The notes under the pieces were generated by a model, which was given only the letters and a program-made list of their open reading frames with translations, was not told the origin of the DNA and ran no database searches. Shown piece after piece: positions 15,749-22,071 of a DNA stretch of 24,053 bases (the stretch's first letter is position 1; every line of letters starts with the position of its first letter). The position numbers were made by a program, and so were the translations under genes. The DNA is from a virus: IMG/VR virus record IMGVR_UViG_3300017593_000141, positions 1 through 24,053 of that record. One strand, written 5' to 3'.

Positions 15749-16921
15749 TTACCATTTTATTGTAGGGTTTATTACTTCTTTTTTTATCCTATCTTTGTAA
15801 TGAGATAGAGTTTTTAAAATCGAAGTTATTTCTGGTTCGAGGTAGGTAGTTGCTTTGTAACCTAAGGATTTTAAGTTATTATTTGAAGTGTTATAGTAAT
15901 GTTCTTCGAGTTCCTTTCTTGGATTTTTTAAGTAGTTTATTTCAAAAGATGTTTTTAAACCTAGTTCCAATGTACACTTTTTTACCAAAAATGCTAGGTC
16001 ATTGATATTATGAATAATAGCATATTGGTTAAAAGTTCTATATTCACCTTCTTTTGGAGGATTTTTTATAGCAAGAGTTATACAATTTAAGGAGTCTTTA
16101 AGAGTTAAAAATCCACGAGTTTGGTTTCCTCTTCCATAGATTGTTAAGGGATGATTTGATAAAACTTGTGCACAAAAACGATTTACTACAGTTCCAAAAC
16201 ATTGGTCGTAGTCAAAGCGAGTTATTTCCTCTATTGAATCGACATTGTTTAAGCCTATTACAATACCTTGCATTATGTCAGTGGAACGTAACTTCCAATT
16301 ACGGCAAGCGAATTCGATGTTATAAGTATCATGAACTTTTGAGAGGTGGTAAAAAGATCCAGGAATTCTAGGGAATAACAAACCTTGCATTGGACAGGTA
16401 ATGTTGTGATTTTTTAGACATTTTTCAGGAATTGTACCTTCTGGGATTGGACAGTTAGGAGTTCCATACTCGCCCATTGATCCTAATTTTATTAAGTGTG
16501 CTTTAGGACAATTTTTTCTTATAGCCCAAAGAAGTTGCAAAGTACCTATTGTGTTTCTTGTTTGTGTTTCAACAGAGTTGTAAACATCTTTCATTGACCA
16601 GGGCGCAGAAGGTTGCTCGGCAAGATGGACTATGGTGTCTGGTTCAAAAGATGCTAGAACGCTATTTATGTAATGGAAAGAGTCATTTCCAAGAGATAAA
16701 TCAACTTGGTCAATGAAATTAGGAAATGATTTTAAGTATTTAATTCTTTCAAATACATCGAGGATAGGTGTTAAAGAATCACTGCCGATTTTAGATACTC
16801 TTTCACGTCTGGAATAATCGTCTGCTCCAAATACTTTGAAATTTTCCTTTAGTAATTTAATGGTTAGAGCATAACCTATATATCCATCATTTCCGAGAAT
16901 TAAAATTTTATGATCTTTCAT
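15749..16921 (-). CDS. UDP-sulfoquinovose-synthase-like NAD-dependent epimerase/dehydratase
   Basis: 390 residues, an extended short-chain dehydrogenase. The NAD-binding GNDGYIG is at residues 10-16. Strong resemblance to the SQD1/UDP-sulfoquinovose synthase subgroup: LAEQPSAPWSM at 100-110, TQTRNTIGTLQLLWAI, LGSMGEYGTP at 146-155 (Ser148 where SQD1 enzymes have Thr), and FYHLSKVHDTYNIEFACRNW with the catalytic Y191 and K195. In plants, algae and bacteria these enzymes turn UDP-glucose and sulfite into UDP-sulfoquinovose for sulfolipids. In this phage the product may instead go to a surface glycan or to DNA; a different nucleotide sugar is possible. ATG overlaps the dCMP deaminase stop by 4 bases (ATGA), so the two are coupled. 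Confidence 0.8.
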   Translation of the reverse strand: MKDHKILILGNDGYIGYALTIKLLKENFKVFGADDYSRRERVSKIGSDSLTPILDVFERIKYLKSFPNFIDQVDLSLGNDSFHYINSVLASFEPDTIVHLAEQPSAPWSMKDVYNSVETQTRNTIGTLQLLWAIRKNCPKAHLIKLGSMGEYGTPNCPIPEGTIPEKCLKNHNITCPMQGLLFPRIPGSFYHLSKVHDTYNIEFACRNWKLRSTDIMQGIVIGLNNVDSIEEITRFDYDQCFGTVVNRFCAQVLSNHPLTIYGRGNQTRGFLTLKDSLNCITLAIKNPPKEGEYRTFNQYAIIHNINDLAFLVKKCTLELGLKTSFEINYLKNPRKELEEHYYNTSNNNLKSLGYKATTYLEPEITSILKTLSHYKDRIKKEVINPTIKW

Positions 16922-17460
16922 ATTTCAAAACTCCTTATTTTTATACCTGATTCTTTACACAGAATTTCAGAATAATTATCGTAAAATTTTTCTTCAGTTA
17001 CTACAATTTCCTTCACTCCGGCGTTTATGAGAGTGCCTAGGCATCTTTGACAAGGGATTATGGAGTTTAGATATAAAGTGCTATTGAATATATATACTCC
17101 ATTTTTAGCTGCATTAGTTACAGCATTTTCTTCTGCATGTTGGGCTAAACAATATCGTAGACCTTCACCACTTTTATACGCCATCAAGCGTCGTGGACAA
17201 GTGTTGGAGATTACATCTTCAGGAAATAACTCTTTTAAATCAGGGAGATTTTTATCTTTTAAAGCACGTTCTTTTCCACAGTGGAAAATTCCAGAAGGAG
17301 GGCCATTGTAGCCTGTTGATAAAATTGTGTTGTTTTTAGCTATTACAGCACCTATTTTTCGAGATAAGCAGGGTGACCTTAAAGATATAGTGTTACAAAG
17401 TTTGTAAAAATAACTGTCCCATTTAGAGTTAGGTGTTTTTGGAGAATTTAAATTATTCAT
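16918..17460 (-). CDS. dCMP deaminase (ComEB-like deoxycytidylate deaminase)
   Basis: 180 residues. The zinc-binding cytidine deaminase motifs are complete: H108-A-E110 in the segment LAQHAEENAV and P-C137-Q-R-C140. YNGPPSGIFHCG near residues 50-61 and the CPRR segment before the HAE motif are typical of deoxycytidylate deaminases, which often carry extra zinc ligands. It converts dCMP to dUMP and so feeds thymidylate synthesis; the phage carries no visible thymidylate synthase in this window. AAGGAG precedes the ATG, and the gene is coupled to the sugar enzyme gene through an ATGA overlap. With the NTP-pyrophosphohydrolase-like gene upstream it forms a nucleotide-pool group. Confidence 0.92.
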   Translation of the reverse strand: MNNLNSPKTPNSKWDSYFYKLCNTISLRSPCLSRKIGAVIAKNNTILSTGYNGPPSGIFHCGKERALKDKNLPDLKELFPEDVISNTCPRRLMAYKSGEGLRYCLAQHAEENAVTNAAKNGVYIFNSTLYLNSIIPCQRCLGTLINAGVKEIVVTEEKFYDNYSEILCKESGIKIRSFEI

Positions 17461-17479
17461 TGTTTACTCCTTAATAAAT

Positions 17480-17893
17480 TTAAGAATTGGGATTTAAGGT
17501 AGATGACATCAATGTGATGTTTTCTGCGTTTATAGTAGATTCTTCATCATATAGAGCAGAAACTATCAATGAATATAAAGCATTGTCTAATAAAGTGTCC
17601 TTGAAAGACTCTTCTTTTACAAGCTGTTTTTTCCTCAATAGAGATCTCAATCGTCCCCATTTGTCTGTCATTCGTATAAAAGCACCGAACCAAGCTGGGA
17701 TGTTTGTTATTTGAGATGAAAACTCGAAATTCCCCATAGGGTTATCGACACCATAGTCGTGGCTCTTCTTAGCGTGGGTTTGAATGAGTTTTCCGATTAG
17801 CGTGTAAATTTTATGATGTCCAGGGAAATCCTTGTCCATGTCTATAGATATTTTATCTTTTCCCAGGTCATAGTTTATAGAAATCTTACTCAT
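17480..17893 (-). CDS. All-alpha NTP-pyrophosphohydrolase-like protein (DUF1599/Nmad1-like)
   Basis: 137 residues, mostly helical. The order K-x-x-D-Y-G (KKSHDYG), then PAWFGAFIRMTDKWGRLRSLL, then EESFKDTLLDNALYSLIVSAL resembles the DUF1599 or 'nucleotide modification associated domain 1' family of the MazG/dUTPase-like all-alpha superfamily, where E-x-x-x-D and D-x-x-x-Y residues bind metal and nucleotide. It probably hydrolyses a (d)NTP to the monophosphate, perhaps dCTP to dCMP, which would supply the deaminase next door. That substrate is a guess. GAGGT precedes the ATG. It starts after a gap holding a promoter-like sequence, a hairpin and a copy of the 20-base element, so it may begin a transcript. 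Confidence 0.65.
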   Translation of the reverse strand: MSKISINYDLGKDKISIDMDKDFPGHHKIYTLIGKLIQTHAKKSHDYGVDNPMGNFEFSSQITNIPAWFGAFIRMTDKWGRLRSLLRKKQLVKEESFKDTLLDNALYSLIVSALYDEESTINAENITLMSSTLNPNS

Positions 17894-17914
17894 TGATTTT
17901 TACCTCGTTAATGA

Positions 17915-17944
17915 ATTATCTACCAATGCCACATTGAGTGGCAA
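17915..17944 (-). promoter_or_regulatory. Candidate sigma70-type promoter with overlapping inverted repeat
   Basis: On the minus strand, TTGCCA (17944-17939) and GATAAT (17920-17915) are 18 bases apart. The -35 lies in the hairpin TGCCAC-5-GTGGCA (17927-17943), a possible operator or RNA hairpin. The start would fall near 17908, leaving a leader of about 15 bases before the ATG at 17893, short but workable. Confidence 0.4.
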
Positions 17945-17949
17945 AGGCA

Positions 17950-17969
17950 GATTGTTTAAAAATTGAATT
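17950..17969. promoter_or_regulatory. GATTGTTYAAWTTTTGAAC element, copy 4
   Basis: Reads GATTGTTTAAAAATTGAATT, in the same register and orientation as the other copies. It lies in the 82-base gap between the putative ssDNA-binding protein gene and the NTP-pyrophosphohydrolase-like gene, just upstream of the candidate promoter. Confidence 0.5.
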
Positions 17970-17975
17970 AACTGG

Positions 17976-18395
17976 TTATCTTGGAGCTATGTATTTTGTA
18001 ACAGTGTTTTGTTCCCCGTAGTCATCATCTTTCTTTATCCCAAGAATTACCCAGCCTTCGAGACCAATAAGATCATCAGTCCAACTGAAAGGTTTTGTAT
18101 AGTCAATACCAAAAGCATCGGCAAAAGTTTTGAATTTATAGACGGAACGCTGAGCATTTTTTTCATCAAGTTTACTTGCATCTGCGAGATCCCAGAAGAA
18201 ATCCCTAAACTCAATCACCATTGGGTCGTCAGGTACGTCGAAAACAGGCATGTACCAATGAGCTCCGTTTTTGTCGGAGATTCCTTCATTTACATTGATG
18301 ATTCTGGCCTTTACCTCTGAACCACGAGGAAGAACTTTTGGCTCAGGTGCTTCTGCTATTGCTTGCTCAAGATCGGAGTAATCGACTAAAGACAT
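17976..18395 (-). CDS. DUF669-like putative single-stranded DNA-binding protein
   Basis: 139 residues. RGSEVKARIINVNEGISDKNG followed by WYMPVFDVPDDPMVIEFRDFFW and a final TVTKYIAP strand fits an OB-fold-like beta layout. The family is like phage DUF669 proteins, which often sit next to Sak4-type ATPases and are thought to bind single-stranded DNA. The acidic tail typical of SSBs is not clear. GGAGG precedes the ATG. It follows the unknown helical gene and the Sak4-like ATPase gene, consistent with a recombination or replication partner. The fold and role are inferred from pattern and context. Confidence 0.6.
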   Translation of the reverse strand: MSLVDYSDLEQAIAEAPEPKVLPRGSEVKARIINVNEGISDKNGAHWYMPVFDVPDDPMVIEFRDFFWDLADASKLDEKNAQRSVYKFKTFADAFGIDYTKPFSWTDDLIGLEGWVILGIKKDDDYGEQNTVTKYIAPR

Positions 18396-18425
18396 AATTT
18401 TTGCCTCCTTTTTAAAATAAGTTTT

Positions 18426-18704
18426 TTAAAGTTCCAAGTTTTTCAACATCCAAGATAACATAGCATTGGCTAGGGATATTTTGTTACTAATGTCATGGAT
18501 ATTTTCTGCTAATGGGACAAGGTTTGAAATATCTTCTTTGATGTCATCTTCTGGAAATTTAACTAATTTTAATACTGGACTGATAGATGATCTTAGTTGT
18601 TCTATGTAGTTTAAGAGATCATCTACACCATTTAACAAACGTGTTAATTCAGAAGATACTTGTGGAGCTTTAGGACTTTCACATGATATACAATTTTCTT
18701 CCAT
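18426..18704 (-). CDS. Unknown helical phage protein
   Basis: 92 residues, nearly all helical with heptad-like spacing of Leu/Ile (SELTRLLNGVDDLLNYIEQLRSSI, then DISNLVPLAENIHDISNKISLANAML). A CISC motif at the N-terminus (residues 5-8) could bind metal or be chance. AAAGGAG lies 9 bases before the ATG. The reading frame stays open upstream of the ATG for 22 codons without a normal start, in the frame +1 from a two-codon minigene. No family recognised. Its position between the Sak4-like ATPase and the DUF669-like gene suggests a recombination accessory. Confidence 0.55.
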   Translation of the reverse strand: MEENCISCESPKAPQVSSELTRLLNGVDDLLNYIEQLRSSISPVLKLVKFPEDDIKEDISNLVPLAENIHDISNKISLANAMLSWMLKNLEL

Positions 18705-18759
18705 TGTAAATTTCTCCTTTAAGTTAAATATCTTTGATAAAAAGTTATTTAGTAATTTA

Positions 18760-18768
18760 CTAATCCAT
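18760..18768 (-). other. Two-codon minigene ATG GAT TAG behind a perfect Shine-Dalgarno
   Basis: On the minus strand GGGAGGT (18783-18777) sits 8 bases before ATG-GAT-TAG. The ribosome binding site is among the best in the window but leads only to Met-Asp. If one base were missing after the ATG, the frame would run on as ISKLLNNFLSKIFNLKEKFT into the next gene, so this may mark an eroded or frameshifted start, a regulatory minigene, or chance. Confidence 0.4.
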
Positions 18769-18799
18769 AGCTAATCACCTCCCTTAGTATTTAAAAAAG

Positions 18800-19624
18800 T
18801 TAATCAATTTTCAAAGGTGGCTTATCATCCCATTTTAAGCCAGCTTTTCTCAACAAACCTTTTATATTAGGTTCTTCGACAGAAGATAGTTTACTGTTAG
18901 CTTTGAGTCTAGAACGGGCGATATAAGTACCGGAAGAATCTATGAGCATTTTCCTTTTTAACCCTCTTGGAGATTCTTCAGCGATTAATACATAGATTTC
19001 ATCGAAAAGTAAAGGTATTGTTACTACAGCTTGACCAGTGGTGTAGAAACGGTATTTTATGTTTTTTCTAGTTATGCCAGTTTTTAGGTCTACACTTATT
19101 TTATCTTCGATTGCTCGCAAGTGGCCAGTTAAGATGAAATCGCAAGGGATGGACATTAATTTCTTTATATAATTAACCATCATAGTTTTTTGTGGCATGT
19201 AGTCTTTGCCCCAGTTAGGTGCTTCACCTGCCTGTCCACGTGAATTTAGTTGATAGTTCATTATAGCATCTCCGAATGTTGTAGCACTGTCGATACAGTA
19301 AGTTCCAAAATGATCGAAGTAGTTTAACCTCATTCGGAGGTCAACAGTTTTCATCCATTCTGCGAATTTGTTTGGCTTTAATGGATCATCAGATTCCCAC
19401 TGTGTATCGGCAATTACTTCACCTTTTTCAATCAAGTCTCGAAGGCACTTTGTTCCACCAGGGTCGAAAGAATCTATGTGAATAGGCTTGCGGGCAGTTC
19501 TTAATAAATAAGTTTTTCCAGCATTAGTTTCTCCAGTTATTAGGGCACTAAAGCGCTTTTGTAACGGGTCGCCTTCGTAGTAAGACTTTACTTTTTTTAA
19601 CTCGTTCATGTAATCATAAGGCAT
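18800..19624 (-). CDS. Sak4-like AAA ATPase, putative single-strand annealing/recombination protein
   Basis: 274 residues. Walker A GETNAGKT at residues 31-38 begins a short RecA-like core, followed by PIHIDSFDPGG, a strand YCIDSATTFGDAI (Walker B-like) and FILTGHLRAIED (a sensor-like Gln/His region). This is the phage nucleotide-binding AAA_24/Sak4 type, which helps anneal or pair DNA strands with an SSB. C-terminal residues are basic (RKAGLKWDDKPPLKID). AAGGAG lies 9 bases before the ATG. Next to a RecB/Cas4-like nuclease and a DUF669-like protein it makes a plausible recombination set: resect, coat, anneal. The exact activity is inferred. Confidence 0.75.
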   Translation of the reverse strand: MPYDYMNELKKVKSYYEGDPLQKRFSALITGETNAGKTYLLRTARKPIHIDSFDPGGTKCLRDLIEKGEVIADTQWESDDPLKPNKFAEWMKTVDLRMRLNYFDHFGTYCIDSATTFGDAIMNYQLNSRGQAGEAPNWGKDYMPQKTMMVNYIKKLMSIPCDFILTGHLRAIEDKISVDLKTGITRKNIKYRFYTTGQAVVTIPLLFDEIYVLIAEESPRGLKRKMLIDSSGTYIARSRLKANSKLSSVEEPNIKGLLRKAGLKWDDKPPLKID

Positions 19625-19654
19625 TTTTTTCTACTCCTTTTTAATCATTACTTA

Positions 19655-20638
19655 TTACCAAGTTAGATTCTTTTCCACTGAAGATTCTATTTTTGAAGGA
19701 TCCCAGAATTCAACTTTAAATCCAATAGGTGGTTCTTCACACCGTTGTAGTGGATTAGGCCAGGAGATACAATAGTCGTGAAAAGCACAGCCGAAGTATT
19801 TAGTGCAATTATTAGGCCTCATTGGAAAAGACATTAGAATAGATTCATTTTCAGAAGATTCGAATAATCTATTCATTTCCCTTTCGATGGAATCTAGAAT
19901 GTCAACAACTGTCCATAACCAAGTGTTCATTTGATCAGGTGTTTTAAATGCAGGGACTCGTTCTAAAGTTATGTTATAACCTTTTGAATTTTTAGAACCG
20001 CCACGAGTTAGGTAAGAAAAACTTGTTCCACAGAATTCTACGCCTAAGACTTGTTCGATAGGGAACATACAATAAAGGCAGTGTGTGTAAGTTCCGTTTT
20101 GAATACTTAGTTGAAACTTATCACGCCAAAATCTGGAGAACCTTTTCGCTGATTTATGATCCCAAGAGAAAATCTTACCATCGGACTTTCTTCTCATGAT
20201 TGAATCAAGGCGATAATGAAGGACACGTTTAGAATCGACTGGAACAGTTCCGGAAATTTCCAGCATTTTTGTTCCATCTATTTCAACAACCTCGTTTTCG
20301 ATTAAGTCGGAAGAACGTTCTTCAGAAAATTTCATTAAAGCATTTAATACACCAGTTGGGTCTTTTGGTCGGTAAAGATTGTCCGTGTCAGGTGGAAATT
20401 CTTTCCGATAGTGTTCGATAAAAGCGTTGTAGGCACCTTCTATATCATTGTAGCCGTAGCGAAGTTGATGTTCCCTGGCCTTGTGCCAAGATTCACCAAA
20501 GTAAGCATCGTGATTTGGTAAGTTTAATTTCCAACCTAGGATGTGTTCAAAGAAATATTTTCTTGGACAATCAAGGAAAGTTTCTATCTTTGAAGAGTCT
20601 ATTATTTTCCACTCTTTTTGTTCTTTTAAAGGAATCAT
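19655..20638 (-). CDS. PD-(D/E)XK nuclease of the RecB/Cas4 type
   Basis: 327 residues. KIETFLDCPRKYFFEHI at the N-terminus is the usual RecB/Cas4/AddB opening with Cys24. The catalytic part is W-D160-H-K162 followed by Q180-N-G-T-Y184 (QxxxY), the RecB-family active site. Three cysteines near the C-terminus (NCTKYFGCAFHDYC, spaced C-x5-C-x5-C) together with Cys24 could hold an iron-sulphur cluster as in AddB and Cas4, with unusual spacing. It would degrade DNA ends or make 3' or 5' overhangs for the Sak4-like ATPase. GAGGT lies 7 bases before the ATG. The gene's first 68 bases overlap the preceding small gene. No Cas1/Cas2 or array is present, so a CRISPR role is not suggested. Confidence 0.82.
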   Translation of the reverse strand: MIPLKEQKEWKIIDSSKIETFLDCPRKYFFEHILGWKLNLPNHDAYFGESWHKAREHQLRYGYNDIEGAYNAFIEHYRKEFPPDTDNLYRPKDPTGVLNALMKFSEERSSDLIENEVVEIDGTKMLEISGTVPVDSKRVLHYRLDSIMRRKSDGKIFSWDHKSAKRFSRFWRDKFQLSIQNGTYTHCLYCMFPIEQVLGVEFCGTSFSYLTRGGSKNSKGYNITLERVPAFKTPDQMNTWLWTVVDILDSIEREMNRLFESSENESILMSFPMRPNNCTKYFGCAFHDYCISWPNPLQRCEEPPIGFKVEFWDPSKIESSVEKNLTW

Positions 20639-20807
20639 TTTTTACCTCGTTTAAAAGTTTTATGTCCATTAGATCGGACGTTAAGGAAATTATCTGATTG
20701 GATAAAGTTGTTAGTAATTTGGAAGTTTCGTCAGTTTTAGACTCATTGTGAAGTTTTAGTACCAAAGCATTCTTTCGCCACTTTCTTAGTTTCCTTTCTG
20801 AAATCAT
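20571..20807 (-). CDS. Small conserved-looking basic phage protein
   Basis: 78 residues: MISERKLRKWRKNALVLK, then a helical stretch ending LNEVKNDSFKRTKRVENN. Proteins beginning with this 'ISE-KLR-WRK-AL' sequence are familiar from other phages but have no known role. AAGGGAG lies about 9 bases before the ATG. The last 68 bases overlap the nuclease gene in another frame. This is unusually long for this window, so either the 3' tail is an extension through a lost stop or the frame is shifted. Without this gene a 184-base gap would be left, which supports it being real. Confidence 0.55.
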   Translation of the reverse strand: MISERKLRKWRKNALVLKLHNESKTDETSKLLTTLSNQIISLTSDLMDIKLLNEVKNDSFKRTKRVENNRLFKDRNFP

Positions 20808-20822
20808 TTCTTTTTTACTCCC

Positions 20823-21113
20823 TTAAAATATGTGGTTTCTTTCTACATAATGCCCGCTTTTGAATAATAAGAGGTTTAATCTCTTATGTTTTGCAGCGAA
20901 AATTGCACATGCTAAAGAATTCATTATGTTTAGAGAGCAAGGGACTATATAATCATCTGGTTTTGAATTCTTTAAAACGTCATTGAAGGTTCTAACCATG
21001 TTGTTTGTAGCGTAGCGATTCATAGAACCACTTGAGAGATAGATTAACTTTCCGAATTTTTCAGCAGGTGAAAAATCATGGGAAGATTTATTTACTATAT
21101 ATACATTAGGCAT
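20823..21113 (-). CDS. Conserved-looking phage protein, function unknown
   Basis: 96 residues from ATG 21113. A longer frame begins at a GTG (21122), but GGAGGT at 21126-21121 lies 7 bases before the ATG and overlaps that GTG, so the ATG is chosen. The sequence PNVYIVNKSSHDFSPAEKFG, then NRYATNNMVRTFNDVL, PDDYIVPCSLNIMNSLACAI and LLLFKSGHYVER looks like a compact alpha/beta domain common among uncultivated phages, without known activity. The stop of the zinc-ribbon gene lies 2 bases before this start. Confidence 0.55.
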   Translation of the reverse strand: MPNVYIVNKSSHDFSPAEKFGKLIYLSSGSMNRYATNNMVRTFNDVLKNSKPDDYIVPCSLNIMNSLACAIFAAKHKRLNLLLFKSGHYVERNHIF

Positions 21114-21114
21114 T

Positions 21115-21468
21115 TTAATCACCTCCGAAGTTATCTATGTTGTGAGAAGGAGTGGTATTGGTAAGTGATTTAAGTTGGTTTAGCAAAGTTTGAGGAGCTA
21201 TAGTTTTATTGTTTTTAGGTTCTTCATTTTCTGGTTCTTCAATGTTGAAAGTTTTTGGTTTATCAAGTTTGTTTAAATTTTGAATGAACTTGTTTTTTTC
21301 CTTGTGTTCAATAAAGGTTGGAACATCTATTGGTGACAAGTCGAATTCCACAGGTGTTTCAGAACACTCGTGGTATTCTACGATGTTTATTATTCTTTTA
21401 AATTTTTTGAGAGCTACTCGTTTTACATTCAAGCGTTTTCCGCAGTTGCTACAATATACAGTTTTCAT
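21115..21468 (-). CDS. Zinc-ribbon-like phage protein
   Basis: 117 residues. CSNCGKRL at residues 6-13 is a zinc-knuckle, followed by helix-like KRVALKKFKRIINIVEYHECSE with a His-x-Cys pair that could complete a zinc site. The middle EFDLSPIDVPTF and a long charged, Asn/Glu/Lys-rich tail (residues 60-117) are probably disordered. Such small ribbon proteins often join protein or DNA complexes in phages. GGAGG lies 5 bases before the ATG. A weaker copy of the 20-base element lies in its coding sequence at 21267-21286. Function unknown. Confidence 0.6.
   Translation of the reverse strand: MKTVYCSNCGKRLNVKRVALKKFKRIINIVEYHECSETPVEFDLSPIDVPTFIEHKEKNKFIQNLNKLDKPKTFNIEEPENEEPKNNKTIAPQTLLNQLKSLTNTTPSHNIDNFGGD
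21121..21126 (-). promoter_or_regulatory. Ribosome binding site deciding the start at 21113
   Basis: GGAGGT on the minus strand, 7 bases before the ATG at 21113. It overlaps the alternative GTG start at 21122-21120 and lies in the final codons of the zinc-ribbon gene. Confidence 0.7.
21267..21286. promoter_or_regulatory. GATTGTTYAAWTTTTGAAC-like element, intragenic copy
   Basis: Reads GTTTGTTTAAATTTTGAATG, in register with the other copies and in the same orientation; only the second position clearly departs. It lies in the middle of the zinc-ribbon gene, coding for part of FIQNLNKL. In AT-rich coding DNA this could be chance. Confidence 0.25.
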
Positions 21469-21480
21469 TTCTTCCTCCTT

Positions 21481-21693
21481 TTAATCACTTGAGTCAATGT
21501 TGTAGTAATATTTACAAACAAGGCAAGTAACACGTGTTAAGCATTTGCCAGTTTCTTCAATAATTAATGGATGATTTTGTTTTTCGCAGTTTATTACATC
21601 TTCTGGTTTATGTGTGAATCTCCAGCCATTTGCATAGCCGAAGTAAGTGAAGGTTTTTAAGTGGTTATTGTTAGTTGATTGTTCCAAAGTCAT
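21481..21693 (-). CDS. Small phage protein with paired cysteines
   Basis: 70 residues. Cysteines at C-x15-C and then TCLVC (CxxC) with neighbouring histidines could form a zinc finger: INCEKQNHPLII, then GKCLTRVTCLVCKYYYNID. The N-terminal half has YFGYANGWRFTHKPEDV. GAGGA lies 7 bases before the ATG. It sits between the HIRAN gene and the zinc-ribbon gene. The pattern of a strand, CxxC and aromatic residues is like a small zinc ribbon, but no family is recognised. Confidence 0.5.
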   Translation of the reverse strand: MTLEQSTNNNHLKTFTYFGYANGWRFTHKPEDVINCEKQNHPLIIEETGKCLTRVTCLVCKYYYNIDSSD

Positions 21694-21706
21694 TTTATTT
21701 TCCTCT

Positions 21707-22042
21707 TTAAATTTCTCTTACTATAACTTTACACATTTCCCAAGGTTTTGCTGAAGGTGTTAGTTCGACTATTTTGCATTCTAACTCAGTTAATGTAATT
21801 ATAGCGCTTATTTCAGAACTTAATCTTTTTGGAACATATCCTAGGTTATAGGTGTTTTTTGAAGGATCTACAAAAATAATTTGAATGGCATTAGGATCGA
21901 AATTGTTAGTAGGTTCGGGAACAAGGTCTAGTTTTGTACCTTGTTTGATGTCAACTTTAGATTTAACCAGAGATGGTAATCTATGGTATTGAACACCTGC
22001 AATGTAAAACTCTTTTTCATATTTATTGGTTTCATTTTCCAT
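21707..22042 (-). CDS. Stand-alone HIRAN-domain protein
   Basis: 111 residues, almost the whole length a HIRAN domain: FYIAGVQYH near the start, GTKLDLVPEPTNNFDPNAIQI in the middle, LGYVPKRLSSEIS and a final strand CKVIVRE. HIRAN domains (named from HIP116 and Rad5) bind 3' ends of single-stranded DNA at forks and usually sit on helicases or nucleases; here the domain stands alone. It lies next to the DNA ligase and upstream of the nuclease and Sak4-like genes, consistent with fork or end recognition. AGAGGT lies 8 bases before the ATG. Confidence 0.8.
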   Translation of the reverse strand: MENETNKYEKEFYIAGVQYHRLPSLVKSKVDIKQGTKLDLVPEPTNNFDPNAIQIIFVDPSKNTYNLGYVPKRLSSEISAIITLTELECKIVELTPSAKPWEMCKVIVREI

Positions 22043-22071
22043 AATTTTTTACCTCTTTTAATAATTAATAG

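Noticed and set aside
17927-17943. Terminator at the TGCCAC/GTGGCA hairpin
   Set aside because: The stem is only six pairs and is not followed by a T run in either direction; an operator or promoter-associated hairpin fits better.
19655-20638. Cas4 of a CRISPR system
   Set aside because: The nuclease resembles Cas4/AddB, but there is no array, Cas1 or Cas2 here, and the neighbours are phage recombination genes.
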